Assembly: GCF_000349205.1 (NCBI RefSeq) | Contig: NZ_APHR01000027.1 | Location: 1-62,935, forward strand | Direction of reading: 5' to 3' | DNA length: 62,935 nucleotides | From: Methylophaga lonarensis MPL | GTDB lineage: Bacteria; Pseudomonadota; Gammaproteobacteria; Nitrosococcales; Methylophagaceae | Part shown: piece after piece, positions 36,590 to 45,984 of the stretch | How the letters are laid out: each line of letters starts with the position of its first letter | Position numbering within the stretch: position 1 is the stretch's first letter | Position numbers and translations under genes: made by a program | Notes under the pieces: model-generated | What the model was told of the DNA's origin: nothing | The model's database searches: none | Seen by the model: only the letters and a program-made list of their open reading frames with translations

Positions 36590-37518
36590 TGCAGCAGGAT
36601 GTTACAAGGTTTGGCCGAGTCGCCGTTTTGATGGGGGGACGCTCTGCAGAGCGTGAAATCTCCCTGCGCAGCGGACAAGCCGTATTGCATGCGCTTAGAG
36701 AACAAGCCGTTGACGCCCATGGTGTTGATGTTGCTGCTGATATTGCCCAGCAATTGTTGACCGGCCGTTTTGATCGGGCATTTATTGTTTTACATGGTCG
36801 TGGTGGTGAGGATGGTGAGATTCAGGGCTTGTTGCGAAGCCTTGGTATCCCCTTTACCGGCAGTGACATCAGTGCTGCTGTGCTCTCGATGAACAAGCGA
36901 CTCAGCAAGTACGTTTGGCTGCAACAAGGCTTGCCCACACCGAATTTTGAACGAATCGTTGCGGATACAGATCCAGAGCAACTCGTTGAAAAACTGGGTC
37001 TGCCGTTAGTGATCAAGCCTGTCAATGAAGGTTCCAGTATTGGCATGAGCAAGGTCAACAATGTTGCTGATTTACAGGATGCTATTGCTGAAGCAGCTCG
37101 TTTTGATGCTGATCTCATCGCCGAGCAATGGGTTGATGGCGCCGAGTACACCGTTTCGATACTTGCAAATGAAGCCTTACCGGTGATCCGGCTGCAAACA
37201 CCACGAGAGTTTTATGATTTTGAGGCCAAGTATCAGGCCAATACTACAGAATACCTTTGTCCCTGTGGCCTTGATGCACAGGCTGAAGTCGAGTGTAAGC
37301 GTCTGGCGCTGCAGGCGTTCTCTGCCCTGGGTATGGAAGGCTGGGGACGTGTGGACGTGATGAGACACCATAACGGACAGTTTTATTTGCTCGAGGCAAA
37401 TAGCGTTCCCGGCATGACCGATCACAGTTTGGTGCCAATGGCGGCAAAAGCTGCAGGACTCGATTTTGGCGCCTTGTGTCTGAGCATTCTGCAAACCACC
37501 TTAGAGGGGGATGGCTGA
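36586..37518 (+). CDS. ddl: D-alanine--D-alanine ligase
   Basis: Ddl joins two D-alanines for MurF. The 310-residue ATP-grasp enzyme has VLMGGRSAEREISLRSG, VLHGRGGEDG, IKPVNEGSSIGMSKV, DFEAKYQA and EANSVPGMTDHSL. It is of the DdlB type by position. The ATG at 36586 follows GGGGAG; a second ATG at 36589 is equally possible. Confidence 0.95.
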   Translation: MMQQDVTRFGRVAVLMGGRSAEREISLRSGQAVLHALREQAVDAHGVDVAADIAQQLLTGRFDRAFIVLHGRGGEDGEIQGLLRSLGIPFTGSDISAAVLSMNKRLSKYVWLQQGLPTPNFERIVADTDPEQLVEKLGLPLVIKPVNEGSSIGMSKVNNVADLQDAIAEAARFDADLIAEQWVDGAEYTVSILANEALPVIRLQTPREFYDFEAKYQANTTEYLCPCGLDAQAEVECKRLALQAFSALGMEGWGRVDVMRHHNGQFYLLEANSVPGMTDHSLVPMAAKAAGLDFGALCLSILQTTLEGDG

Positions 37519-38288
37519 TGGCAGCACGTCGTCCAGTGGGCGCCAGCAGAAATCAGCCTCGTGAGAAGGGGCGTGAACTGCATTACATGCGTGATGCCGC
37601 CGCCGTGTTTGTGTTGCTGGCGTTTGTTGTCTTGATTGTTTACCTGCAACGGGAAGAAACATTACCGATTCTGCATGTCACGGTGGAAGGCGAAATGCGT
37701 CAAACCGACCGTAATGATCTGATTCAAGCCGTCATGCCTTTTGTTTCTGGCAGCTTTTTGAACGTCAATGTCGCTGGAATTCGGGCGGCTGGAGAGGCAT
37801 TGCCATGGGTATATCAGGTCAGGGTGCGTCGTGTCTGGCCAGACACCCTGCACTTAATTGTTGAAGAACAAAGAGCCATTGCGCTGTGGAACGACGATGG
37901 TTTGGTCAATATTCGCGGTGAGGTGTTTTTTCCAAATCCGGATACCTTTCCGCAAGGACTGGTGCAGCTGCATGGGCCAGAAGGCACTAACGTCATGGTC
38001 GCAAGACGGCTGGTGGAGATTCAGCAACAGGTTTCAATGCTGGGGCTGCGGATCAGTGCCTTGAGTGTCGATGCAAGACGCTCATGGGAAGTGACTTTTA
38101 CAGATGATATGAAGTTGTTGTTGGGACGGGCTAATGGACAGGCAAGATTGGAACGCTTTGTCAAGGTATTTGCCAACGAACTTGGTCGCTATCAAGCCGA
38201 TATCGAAGTGGTTGATATGCGCTATACCAATGGTCTGGCAGTGGTCTGGCGCAGCGGTCAACAACCTGATTTTAACGGGACAGTATGA
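37518..38288 (+). CDS. ftsQ: Cell division protein FtsQ
   Basis: FtsQ is the bitopic divisome hub for FtsB and FtsL. The 256-residue product has a basic cytoplasmic tail, one membrane helix (about 31-50), a POTRA domain (ILHVTVEGEMRQTDRNDL onward) and the FtsQ domain with VRRVWPDTLHLIVEEQRAIALW. ATG 37518 shares a base with the ddl stop (TGATG), which decides the start over the longer upstream frame. Confidence 0.94.
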   Translation: MAARRPVGASRNQPREKGRELHYMRDAAAVFVLLAFVVLIVYLQREETLPILHVTVEGEMRQTDRNDLIQAVMPFVSGSFLNVNVAGIRAAGEALPWVYQVRVRRVWPDTLHLIVEEQRAIALWNDDGLVNIRGEVFFPNPDTFPQGLVQLHGPEGTNVMVARRLVEIQQQVSMLGLRISALSVDARRSWEVTFTDDMKLLLGRANGQARLERFVKVFANELGRYQADIEVVDMRYTNGLAVVWRSGQQPDFNGTV

Positions 38289-39538
38289 TGTCAAAACGCA
38301 GTGAAAGAGAATTGATTGTAGGCCTGGATATTGGCACATCCAAGGTGGTAGCCATTGTGGCGGCACCGGTGATTGATGCTGGTCCCAACGAAGCGGCACT
38401 GGAAATTATCGGTATCGGTTCGCATCCCGCCAGAGGGATGAAAAAAGGGGTGGTGGTCAATATCGAGTCTACTGTGCAGTCGATTCAGCGAGCAGTCGAA
38501 GAAGCTGAGCTGATGGCAGGCTGCCAAATCTACTCAGTGTTTGCCGGAATTGCCGGCAGCCATATCAGAAGCTTGAACTCACATGGCACTGTGGCGATTC
38601 GTGATAAGGAAGTCACCCAAGGCGATGTGGACAGGGTGCTGGATGCTGCCAGAGCCGTGCATTTTCCTGGCGATCAGCAGTTACTGCATGTGTTGCCACA
38701 GGAATACATCATCGATAACCAGGAAGGTATTCGCGAGCCGATTGGCATGTCAGGTGTTCGACTTGAAGCCAAGGTTCATCTGATTACTGGTGCCGTGAGT
38801 GCTGCGCAGAATATCGTCAAATGTATTGAGCGTTGTGGTCTTGCGGTTGACGGCATCATTCTGGAACAAATGGCGTCCAGTTATTCAGTGCTTGAGCAAG
38901 ATGAGAAAGAACTGGGTGTCTGCCTGGTCGACATCGGAGGCGGTACAACGGATATCGCCGTATTTGTCGATGGCGCGATTAGGCATACGGCAGTCATTCC
39001 GATTGCTGGCGATCAGGTGACCAACGATATTGCCGTGGCATTGCGAACACCTACTCAGCATGCAGAAGAAATCAAGATCAAATACGCATGTGCGCTGACG
39101 CAACTGGCACGTGAGGACGAAACAATCGAAGTCCCAAGTGTCGGCGAAAGAGCGCCGCGTCAACTGGCCAGACAGACACTGGCCGAAGTAGTGGAACCAC
39201 GTTATGAAGAGCTGTTGATGCTGGTACAGGCGGAATTGCGGCGCAGTGGTTATGAAGAAATGTTGGCTGCCGGTGTAGTACTCACCGGCGGCAGCGCAAA
39301 GATGGAAGGCGTAATCGAGTTGGCGGAAGAGGTGTTTCACCTGCCGGTTCGTCTTGGGGTACCACAACATGTCGGTGGACTGGTGGATGTAGTGAAAAAT
39401 CCGATTCATGCAACAGGGGTAGGTTTGCTGTTGTTTGGAAACGAACAGCATTTTTCCGGGCATCAGGAAGCTCGGGTAAATGATGGATTTAAAGGAATGC
39501 TTGCCAGAATGAAGAGTTGGTTCCAGGGCAATTTCTAG
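38285..39538 (+). CDS. ftsA: Cell division protein FtsA
   Basis: FtsA is the actin-like protein that ties FtsZ to the membrane. The 417-residue product has GLDIGTSKVVAIV, the 1C domain, DIGGGTTDIAVF, LTGGSAKMEG and the C-terminal amphipathic helix MLARMKSWFQGNF that inserts in the membrane. It overlaps ftsQ by four bases and precedes ftsZ by 34. Confidence 0.96.
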   Translation: MMSKRSERELIVGLDIGTSKVVAIVAAPVIDAGPNEAALEIIGIGSHPARGMKKGVVVNIESTVQSIQRAVEEAELMAGCQIYSVFAGIAGSHIRSLNSHGTVAIRDKEVTQGDVDRVLDAARAVHFPGDQQLLHVLPQEYIIDNQEGIREPIGMSGVRLEAKVHLITGAVSAAQNIVKCIERCGLAVDGIILEQMASSYSVLEQDEKELGVCLVDIGGGTTDIAVFVDGAIRHTAVIPIAGDQVTNDIAVALRTPTQHAEEIKIKYACALTQLAREDETIEVPSVGERAPRQLARQTLAEVVEPRYEELLMLVQAELRRSGYEEMLAAGVVLTGGSAKMEGVIELAEEVFHLPVRLGVPQHVGGLVDVVKNPIHATGVGLLLFGNEQHFSGHQEARVNDGFKGMLARMKSWFQGNF

Positions 39539-39572
39539 CAAGCTGTTTTTTGAAAATTGGGGGAGAAATGTT

Positions 39573-40730
39573 ATGACTTTTGAATTAATTGACACATACA
39601 CGGCAAATGCAGTGATCAAAGTGATCGGTGTCGGCGGTGGTGGCGGCAATGCACTTGAGCACATGGTGGCAAATCAGATTGAAGGTGTGGACTTCATCTG
39701 CGCCAATACCGATGCTCAGGCATTGCGTAAAAGCTCGGCAACCACGCATTTGCAATTAGGTACCGATATCACAAAAGGCCTGGGTGCAGGCGCGAATCCG
39801 GATGTTGGCCGTCAGGCTGCCCTGGAAGACCGCGAGCGCATCATGGAAGTTATTAGTGGTGCGGATATGGTGTTTATCACAGCTGGTATGGGTGGCGGCA
39901 CTGGAACAGGTGCAGCGCCAGTGGTTGCCCAGGTTGCTAAGGAGATGGGTATTTTGACGGTTGCAGTTGTGACCAAGCCATTTCCGTTTGAAGGCGGCAA
40001 GCGGATGAAAATTGCGGGCGCTGGCATTGAAGAACTGGGTCAGCATGTTGATTCACTGATTACCATTCCTAATGAAAAACTGCTTAAAGTACTCGGCAAG
40101 GAAATGAGTTTGCTGAATGCGTTCAAATCAGCCAACGACGTATTGTTGGGCGCTGTTCAGGGTATTGCTGAACTTATTACTCGTGAAGGCATGATCAATG
40201 TGGACTTTGCTGATGTTCGCACGGTAATGTCAGAAATGGGCATGGCAATGATGGGCACCGGTCGTGCTTCGGGCGAACAACGCGCCGTAGAAGCTGCACG
40301 ACTGGCAGTGTCCAGTCCGCTGTTGGAAGACGTTGATTTGGCCGGTGCCAGAGGTGTTTTGGTCAACATCACTGCAGGCCTGGATATGAGCATCGGCGAG
40401 TTTGAAGATGTTGGTAACACCATTAAGGAATTTGCTTCAGAAGACGCTACAGTGGTTGTCGGTACTGTGATTGATCCTGAAATGACAGATGAACTGCGTG
40501 TTACTGTGGTGGCAACCGGTCTGGGTGCAAATAAGGTAATGGCTGCGAAACCAGTACCTGTTGCCAGTGCGCCGCAGATTGAAATTGTCAAAAAGCCGGT
40601 AGAAATTGACTATGATGAACCAACAGTTATTCGCAAGGAAAAAGTCAGCCAGCAGAAACAAGTGGCCAATGGCGATGTCAATATGGATTATCTGGACATT
40701 CCGGCTTTTCTCAGACGTCAGGCTGATTAA
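39573..40730 (+). CDS. ftsZ: Cell division protein FtsZ
   Basis: FtsZ is the tubulin-like GTPase of the division ring. The 385-residue product has VGGGGGNALEHM, the GTP signature GGGTGTGAAPV, the T7 loop with NVDFADVR, a variable linker (about 320-368) and the C-terminal peptide MDYLDIPAFLRRQAD that binds FtsA and ZipA. A strong GGGGGAG site precedes the ATG. Confidence 0.97.
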   Translation: MTFELIDTYTANAVIKVIGVGGGGGNALEHMVANQIEGVDFICANTDAQALRKSSATTHLQLGTDITKGLGAGANPDVGRQAALEDRERIMEVISGADMVFITAGMGGGTGTGAAPVVAQVAKEMGILTVAVVTKPFPFEGGKRMKIAGAGIEELGQHVDSLITIPNEKLLKVLGKEMSLLNAFKSANDVLLGAVQGIAELITREGMINVDFADVRTVMSEMGMAMMGTGRASGEQRAVEAARLAVSSPLLEDVDLAGARGVLVNITAGLDMSIGEFEDVGNTIKEFASEDATVVVGTVIDPEMTDELRVTVVATGLGANKVMAAKPVPVASAPQIEIVKKPVEIDYDEPTVIRKEKVSQQKQVANGDVNMDYLDIPAFLRRQAD

Positions 40731-40751
40731 AATTTGTAGAAGCAGGGCTGG

Positions 40752-40781
40752 TTGGGCAATATAAGTACATGGTACTATTAT
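40752..40781 (+). promoter_or_regulatory. Putative lpxC promoter with palindrome
   Basis: TTGGGC (40752-40757) and TATTAT (40776-40781) are spaced by 18 bases. Inside the spacer and touching the -10 lies AGTACATGGTACT (40764-40776), a palindrome with perfect 5-base arms that could be an operator. Confidence 0.4.
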
Positions 40782-40812
40782 TCGATCTGTAACGTAGAAG
40801 GGGGATTACACC

Positions 40813-41730
40813 GTGATCAAGCAACGAACATTAAAAAACATGATTCGTGCGACCGGTGTCGGTTTGCATAGCGGCGAAATGGTCTATCTGACTTTGCGTC
40901 CGGCCGCCCCCAATACGGGAATTATCTTCCGCAGGGTTGACCTGGACCCGGTGGTAGAGATTGAGGCCAAGGCAGAAAATGTCGGTGAAACTGCGCTGTC
41001 GACAACACTGATCCAGAATGGACAGAAAGTATCGACAGTTGAGCACTTGCTGTCAGCCTTTGCCGGTCTTGGGATTGATAACGCTTATATCGAGCTCAAC
41101 GCGCCTGAGGTGCCCATCATGGATGGCAGTGCCGGACCGTTTGTATTCCTGGTGCAATCGGCGGGTATTGAAGAGCAGGCAGCAGCCAAGAAGTTCATTC
41201 GTATCAAAAAGCCAATCATGCTTGAAGACGGTGACAAATGGGCTCGATTTGAGCCGTTTGAGGGGTTCAAAGTTTCGTTCACCATTGACTTCGAACATCC
41301 GGCTTTTACTGGAAGACCGCAACAGGTTGAAGTTGATTTTTCCTCGACCTCATTTGTTCGCGAAGTCAGTCGTGCCCGGACCTTTGGCTTTATGAAAGAT
41401 ATCGAGAAGTTGCGTGAGATGAACCTAGCCCTGGGCGGCAGCATGGATAATGCTATCGTTGTCGACGATTTCCGAGTACTTAACGAAGATGGCCTGCGCT
41501 ACGAAGACGAGTTTGTACGACACAAGGTGTTGGATGCGATTGGCGATCTCTATCTGTTAGGACACAGTCTGATCGGTGCTTTCAGCGGTCACAAGTCTGG
41601 CCATGAAGTGAATAACAAGCTGTTGCGTAAGTTACTGGCGCAGGAGGATGCATGGGAGTTGGTGAGCTTTGAGGAAGACAAGGATGCCCCCATCCTTTTC
41701 AGTCGTCCTGCGGCCTCTCTCAGCAATTAA
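40813..41730 (+). CDS. lpxC: UDP-3-O-acyl-GlcNAc deacetylase LpxC
   Basis: LpxC is the zinc deacetylase that commits lipid A synthesis. The 305-residue product has [15 protein letters not shown] with zinc His at about 78, [10 protein letters not shown], the [14 protein letters not shown] segment with the other zinc ligands, and [13 protein letters not shown] with the catalytic His. The start is a GTG after GAAGGGGGA. It ends the dcw cluster, 3 bases before the convergent dciA stop. Confidence 0.96.
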   Translation: MIKQRTLKNMIRATGVGLHSGEMVYLTLRPAAPNTGIIFRRVDLDPVVEIEAKAENVGETALSTTLIQNGQKVSTVEHLLSAFAGLGIDNAYIELNAPEVPIMDGSAGPFVFLVQSAGIEEQAAAKKFIRIKKPIMLEDGDKWARFEPFEGFKVSFTIDFEHPAFTGRPQQVEVDFSSTSFVREVSRARTFGFMKDIEKLREMNLALGGSMDNAIVVDDFRVLNEDGLRYEDEFVRHKVLDAIGDLYLLGHSLIGAFSGHKSGHEVNNKLLRKLLAQEDAWELVSFEEDKDAPILFSRPAASLSN

Positions 41731-41733
41731 TCA

Positions 41734-42177
41734 CTAATCTTGACGACAGCGCTTGGCCAACTGGTTAAGCGCTGTTTTTAATGCACCATCCTCAATTCCA
41801 GACGCTGTTTGTTCAATACTCTTGGCGCTGTTTTTCGATAATTCCAGCTGGTTGCGGCCCGTGATACGGCTGGTTTTAACGAATGGCCTGACTTTTAGTT
41901 CAAGTTGCTGTACATTCAAGCCTGTTTGTTCGCTGAGTGCCTTGCAGATCTGTGCTGACTGGAAGCGCAACATACTGGCATAACTTGACTGGTCACAAAG
42001 TATGACCACCGTGGTTTCATTCAAGTTGGCCAGTTGGCAGTGTTCGCTGAATCTTGATGGCAGGATATTGTGCAGAATATGATTCAGCTGGCTCAATTGT
42101 CGGCTACGCTGGCTCAGTGCTGCCAAGCGATTGTTATTAACAAAGATTCGGCTGAGAGGTTCGGGTGATTTGCTCAT
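41734..42177 (-). CDS. dciA: DciA-like helicase loader (DUF721)
   Basis: DciA loads or recruits DnaB in bacteria that have no phage-derived DnaC/DnaI loader. The 147-residue product has the KH-like DUF721 domain (about 20-105): LSQLNHILHNILP, the CQLANLNETTVVILCDQSSYASMLRFQ core, and the LKVRP end. The rest is a charged tail. It is placed between lpxC and secA, as in Pseudomonas, and reads against both. Family membership is recognised by eye, so confidence is moderate to high. Confidence 0.82.
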   Translation of the reverse strand: MSKSPEPLSRIFVNNNRLAALSQRSRQLSQLNHILHNILPSRFSEHCQLANLNETTVVILCDQSSYASMLRFQSAQICKALSEQTGLNVQQLELKVRPFVKTSRITGRNQLELSKNSAKSIEQTASGIEDGALKTALNQLAKRCRQD

Positions 42178-42205
42178 GGCTCATTAATAACAGGTTTGAG
42201 ATACA

Positions 42206-43117
42206 GTGCAAGTAATAATCATATCCGCAAACAAAACCGGGCACAGGCATTGGCATCTTACGCCACTCCGCCTGACGCTGATTGCGCTAACCCTACTGAC
42301 ATTGTTGGGCTTAAGCGCGATTTCCCTGCATCATTGGTCTCAACAGCGTTCGCTGCCAGCTTCATCACCAGATTACCTGCCCACTTTCACATACACACCT
42401 CGACTATCTCAACCGGCACCCAGATTATCTGAGCAAGACAGCATTCACGGCTTTTACGCAAAGCAGCTGGGCGGACTGCAGGCTGAAGCAATTCGCTTGA
42501 AGGTGCTCAGCGAACGCTTGGCCGAGGTTGCAGGGCTTGATATCAGCGAATTCATGCTGGATGAGCCTGCGGGTGTTGGCGGCATCGAATTTTCTGGTGA
42601 CTGGCTCAGCAGTCACGAATTCGAACAAGGACTGGACTGGCTGTCAGCCGCTTTCTCAGCGCAAGGTACTCGGTTAAGCAGCCTTCAGGATTTCTTGATC
42701 ACCAACGATAACATCACTTCTGCAATCCCTTTTGGTAAACCGGTTCCCGAAGATAAAACCTGGCTTTCTTCTTTCTATGGTCAGCGTGTTGATCCCTTCA
42801 GTGGTCGTAAGGCTTTTCATCGCGGACTGGATTTCGCTGGAAGGGAAGGCACTACCGTCCATGCTGTCGCCGATGGCATTGTCAGCTGGTCGGGTATGCG
42901 AGGTGATTATGGCGGCCTGATTGAAATTGATCATGGCAATGGATATGTCACCCGTTACGCCCATAATAAGACCCTCAAGGTCGAGCCAGGTGAGCGTGTC
43001 AGCAGAGGACAGGTCATTGCACTGATGGGTTCGACCGGTCGTTCCACAGCACCGCATGTGCACTATGAAGTGATCAGGGATGGAAAGCCAGTCAATCCAT
43101 ACAACTATCTGAACTGA
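42206..43117 (+). CDS. M23 family metallopeptidase
   Basis: This 303-residue LytM-type zinc endopeptidase is anchored by an N-terminal membrane helix (about 24-44). A coiled-coil-like middle part follows, then the M23 domain (about 185-300) with GQRVDPFSGRKAFHRGLDFAG, where H and D bind zinc, and PHVHYEV, where the HxH motif is intact. It could cut peptidoglycan cross-links directly rather than act as a degenerate activator. The GTG start at 42206 has no strong ribosome-binding site. It lies between dciA and secA, as in Pseudomonas-type genomes. Confidence 0.88.
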   Translation: MQVIIISANKTGHRHWHLTPLRLTLIALTLLTLLGLSAISLHHWSQQRSLPASSPDYLPTFTYTPRLSQPAPRLSEQDSIHGFYAKQLGGLQAEAIRLKVLSERLAEVAGLDISEFMLDEPAGVGGIEFSGDWLSSHEFEQGLDWLSAAFSAQGTRLSSLQDFLITNDNITSAIPFGKPVPEDKTWLSSFYGQRVDPFSGRKAFHRGLDFAGREGTTVHAVADGIVSWSGMRGDYGGLIEIDHGNGYVTRYAHNKTLKVEPGERVSRGQVIALMGSTGRSTAPHVHYEVIRDGKPVNPYNYLN

Positions 43118-43126
43118 TTCTGTCAG

Positions 43127-43152
43127 GCATACCCTTGTAATTCAGGGTATGC
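43127..43152 (+). terminator. Hairpin between the M23 peptidase gene and secA
   Basis: A perfect 9-bp stem (gcataccct / agggtatgc) with an 8-base loop begins 10 bases after the peptidase stop. There is no T tract, so it may be a weak terminator or an RNA stability element. Confidence 0.45.
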
Positions 43153-43176
43153 ATCGCCACATTCAGACATTGGCCG

Positions 43177-43206
43177 TTCGATATATCCAGACGTAAGCGC
43201 TATAAT
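43177..43206 (+). promoter_or_regulatory. Putative secA promoter
   Basis: A perfect TATAAT lies at 43201-43206, preceded at 18 bases by a poor -35 (TTCGAT, 43177-43182). The leader before secA is about 50 bases. Confidence 0.4.
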
Positions 43207-43263
43207 CAGCCGATTTGAGACAAATTGGTCGGGTTTCGCCGTATTCCAACAACAGGTAAACAC

Positions 43264-45984
43264 ATGGTTAGCAAGTTTTTCAGCAAAATTTTTGGCAGTC
43301 GTAATGAACGTGTAGTCAAAAAACTTCAGAAAGTTGTCGACGAGATCAATGCGCTAGAACCCATCATAGAACAGCTTGATGATGCAGCCTTGCAGGCTAA
43401 AACAGCTGAGTTCAAGCAGCAACTTGCTGAGGGAAAAACGCTGGATGATATCTTGCCTGAAGCATTTGCTGTGGTGCGTGAAGCCGGTAGGCGTGTGCTG
43501 GAAATGCGTCACTTTGACGTGCAAATGATCGGCGGTATGGTGCTGCATCAAGGCAAAATTGCCGAAATGAAAACCGGTGAAGGTAAAACACTGGTCGCTA
43601 CGCTGGCGGTATATCTCAACGCGTTGAAAGGTGAAGGCGTTCACGTCATCACTGTGAATGATTACCTGGCCCGACGTGACTCGGCCTGGATGAGTCGACT
43701 CTATGGCTTTCTTGGCCTGACCACTGGAGTCATCGTTTCCGGCTTGAGTAATGAAGAGCGTCGTGAGGCTTATGCTGCCGATATTACCTACGGCACCAAT
43801 AATGAATTTGGCTTTGACTACCTTCGCGACAATATGGCGTTTCGTATTGAAGACAAGGTTCAACGCAAACTGCATTTTGCCGTAGTGGATGAGGTTGACT
43901 CGATTCTGATTGACGAAGCCAGAACACCACTGATTATCTCCGGACCGGCCGAAGACAGCTCAGAGCGTTATCAGCAAATCAATGTGCTGATTCCGAATCT
44001 TTCCAAGCAGGAAGGTGAGGGCGACGATGTTACCGTTCCTGGCGACTACACGGTTGACGAGAAAAACAAACAGGTATTTTTCACAGAAGCGGGCCACGAG
44101 AAGATTGAGCAACTGCTCACAGAAGCCGGTTTGCTGGAAGAGGATGCCAGTCTTTACGATGCCGCCAATATTGGCTTGATGCATCATGTCAACGCCGCGT
44201 TACGAGCACATGTGCTGTTTCACCGGGATGTTGACTATATTGTCCAAAATGACCAGGTGGTCATCGTCGATGAGTTCACCGGCAGAACCATGCCGGGCAG
44301 ACGCTGGTCAGAGGGTTTGCATCAAGCGATTGAAGCCAAGGAAGGTGTCTCAGTTCAGAACGAAAACCAGACACTGGCTTCAATTACTTTCCAGAATTAT
44401 TTCCGACTCTACGAAAAACTCTCCGGCATGACCGGTACCGCAGATACCGAGGCATTTGAGCTGCAATCGATCTACGGACTTGAGGTCATCGTGATTCCCA
44501 CTCACAGGGAAATGTTGCGTAAGGATGAAGCGGATCGCATTTATCTGACAGCACGTGAAAAATATGATGCCATCCTTGAAGACATCAAGGAATGCGTCGC
44601 CCGTAAACAGCCTGTTCTGGTGGGTACAGCCTCAATTGAGAGTTCTGAGTACCTGAATAATCTGCTGAAAAAAGCCAAAATTCCTCATGAAGTGCTCAAC
44701 GCCAAGTTTCATGAAAAGGAAGCGCACATCATTGCTCAGGCAGGCCGCCCTGGCGCAGTTACTATCGCAACCAATATGGCGGGTCGAGGCACGGACATTG
44801 TGCTTGGCGGCAGCCTGGAAGTTGAGCTCGAGAAACTGGGCGAGAATCCGGACCCGGCTGAAAAAGCCAACATCAAGGCAGAATGGCAGGCGCGTCATGA
44901 TGCTGTATTAGCTGCCGGTGGCCTGCATATCATCGGTACTGAACGTCATGAGTCACGACGCATTGATAATCAGTTGCGTGGACGTTCTGGACGCCAGGGT
45001 GACCCGGGTTCGACCAGATTCTATCTGTCACTGGAAGATAATCTAATGCGCATCTTTGCTTCTGACCGCATGGCCGGTTTGATGCAAAAACTGGGCATGG
45101 AAGACGGCGAAGCCATCGAGCATCCCTGGGTCAGCCGTGCGATTGAAAACGCGCAACGCAAGGTAGAAGGTCATAACTTCGATATCCGTAAACAATTGCT
45201 TGAATTTGATGATGTCGCCAACGACCAGCGTAAAGTGGTTTATGAGCAACGCAATGAGCTGATGTCTGCGGATGATGTTTCTGAAACGGTTAAGTCAATG
45301 CGCCGAACCGTTATCAATGACGTGATTAGTCTCTACATTCCACCAAACAGTATTGACGAGCAGTGGAATGTGCCGGGACTTGAGCAGGCCCTGCAGGAAG
45401 ACTTTGGTCTCGACTTGCCACTGAGCAAATGGCTTGAAGAAGATGACACGCTGCATGAAGAATCACTGCGTGACAAGATTGTTGAATCTGCAGAACAGAC
45501 CTATCAGGAAAAAGAAAATACTGTCGGTTCAGAACTGATGCGTCATTTTGAAAAAGCCATCATGCTGCAGACGCTGGATAGCCAATGGAAAGAGCACCTT
45601 GCACAGATGGATTATCTGCGTCAGGGCATTAACCTGCGCGGCTATGCCCAGAAAGATCCTAAACAGGAATACAAGCGTGAAGCCTTCCAGCTGTTTTCCA
45701 GCATGCTGGTGTCGATCAAACGTGATGTGGTGATGCTGCTTTCCAAAGTTAAGGTGCGTGCACCCGAGGATGTAGAAGCGGTTGAAGAGCAGCGTCGGCA
45801 ATCGGCAAGCGTGCAGTACCAGCATGCTGAGCCTGAAGCCCTGACAGGCCAATCAGATGCACAGGAAGAAGAGCCTAGACAGGCACAACCTTTTACCCGT
45901 GAAGGTGAAAAGGTTGGACGTAATGATCCTTGCCCCTGTGGTTCAGGCAAAAAATACAAGCACTGTCACGGGGCGTTGAAATAA
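43264..45984 (+). CDS. secA: Preprotein translocase ATPase SecA
   Basis: SecA drives export of unfolded proteins through SecYEG. The 906-residue product has the DEAD-type motor with Walker [34 protein letters not shown] and [12 protein letters not shown]. The C-terminal zinc-binding tail [14 protein letters not shown] binds SecB. ATG 43264 gives the standard start [16 protein letters not shown]; the longer upstream frame is not family-like. It overlaps argJ by one base. Confidence 0.97.
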   Translation: MVSKFFSKIFGSRNERVVKKLQKVVDEINALEPIIEQLDDAALQAKTAEFKQQLAEGKTLDDILPEAFAVVREAGRRVLEMRHFDVQMIGGMVLHQGKIAEMKTGEGKTLVATLAVYLNALKGEGVHVITVNDYLARRDSAWMSRLYGFLGLTTGVIVSGLSNEERREAYAADITYGTNNEFGFDYLRDNMAFRIEDKVQRKLHFAVVDEVDSILIDEARTPLIISGPAEDSSERYQQINVLIPNLSKQEGEGDDVTVPGDYTVDEKNKQVFFTEAGHEKIEQLLTEAGLLEEDASLYDAANIGLMHHVNAALRAHVLFHRDVDYIVQNDQVVIVDEFTGRTMPGRRWSEGLHQAIEAKEGVSVQNENQTLASITFQNYFRLYEKLSGMTGTADTEAFELQSIYGLEVIVIPTHREMLRKDEADRIYLTAREKYDAILEDIKECVARKQPVLVGTASIESSEYLNNLLKKAKIPHEVLNAKFHEKEAHIIAQAGRPGAVTIATNMAGRGTDIVLGGSLEVELEKLGENPDPAEKANIKAEWQARHDAVLAAGGLHIIGTERHESRRIDNQLRGRSGRQGDPGSTRFYLSLEDNLMRIFASDRMAGLMQKLGMEDGEAIEHPWVSRAIENAQRKVEGHNFDIRKQLLEFDDVANDQRKVVYEQRNELMSADDVSETVKSMRRTVINDVISLYIPPNSIDEQWNVPGLEQALQEDFGLDLPLSKWLEEDDTLHEESLRDKIVESAEQTYQEKENTVGSELMRHFEKAIMLQTLDSQWKEHLAQMDYLRQGINLRGYAQKDPKQEYKREAFQLFSSMLVSIKRDVVMLLSKVKVRAPEDVEAVEEQRRQSASVQYQHAEPEALTGQSDAQEEEPRQAQPFTREGEKVGRNDPCPCGSGKKYKHCHGALK

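Noticed and set aside
38885-39664. 259-codon open frame on the minus strand across ftsA
   Set aside because: It is fully antisense to the conserved ftsA and start of ftsZ, rich in Cys, His and Phe as mirror frames are, and matches no family I know.
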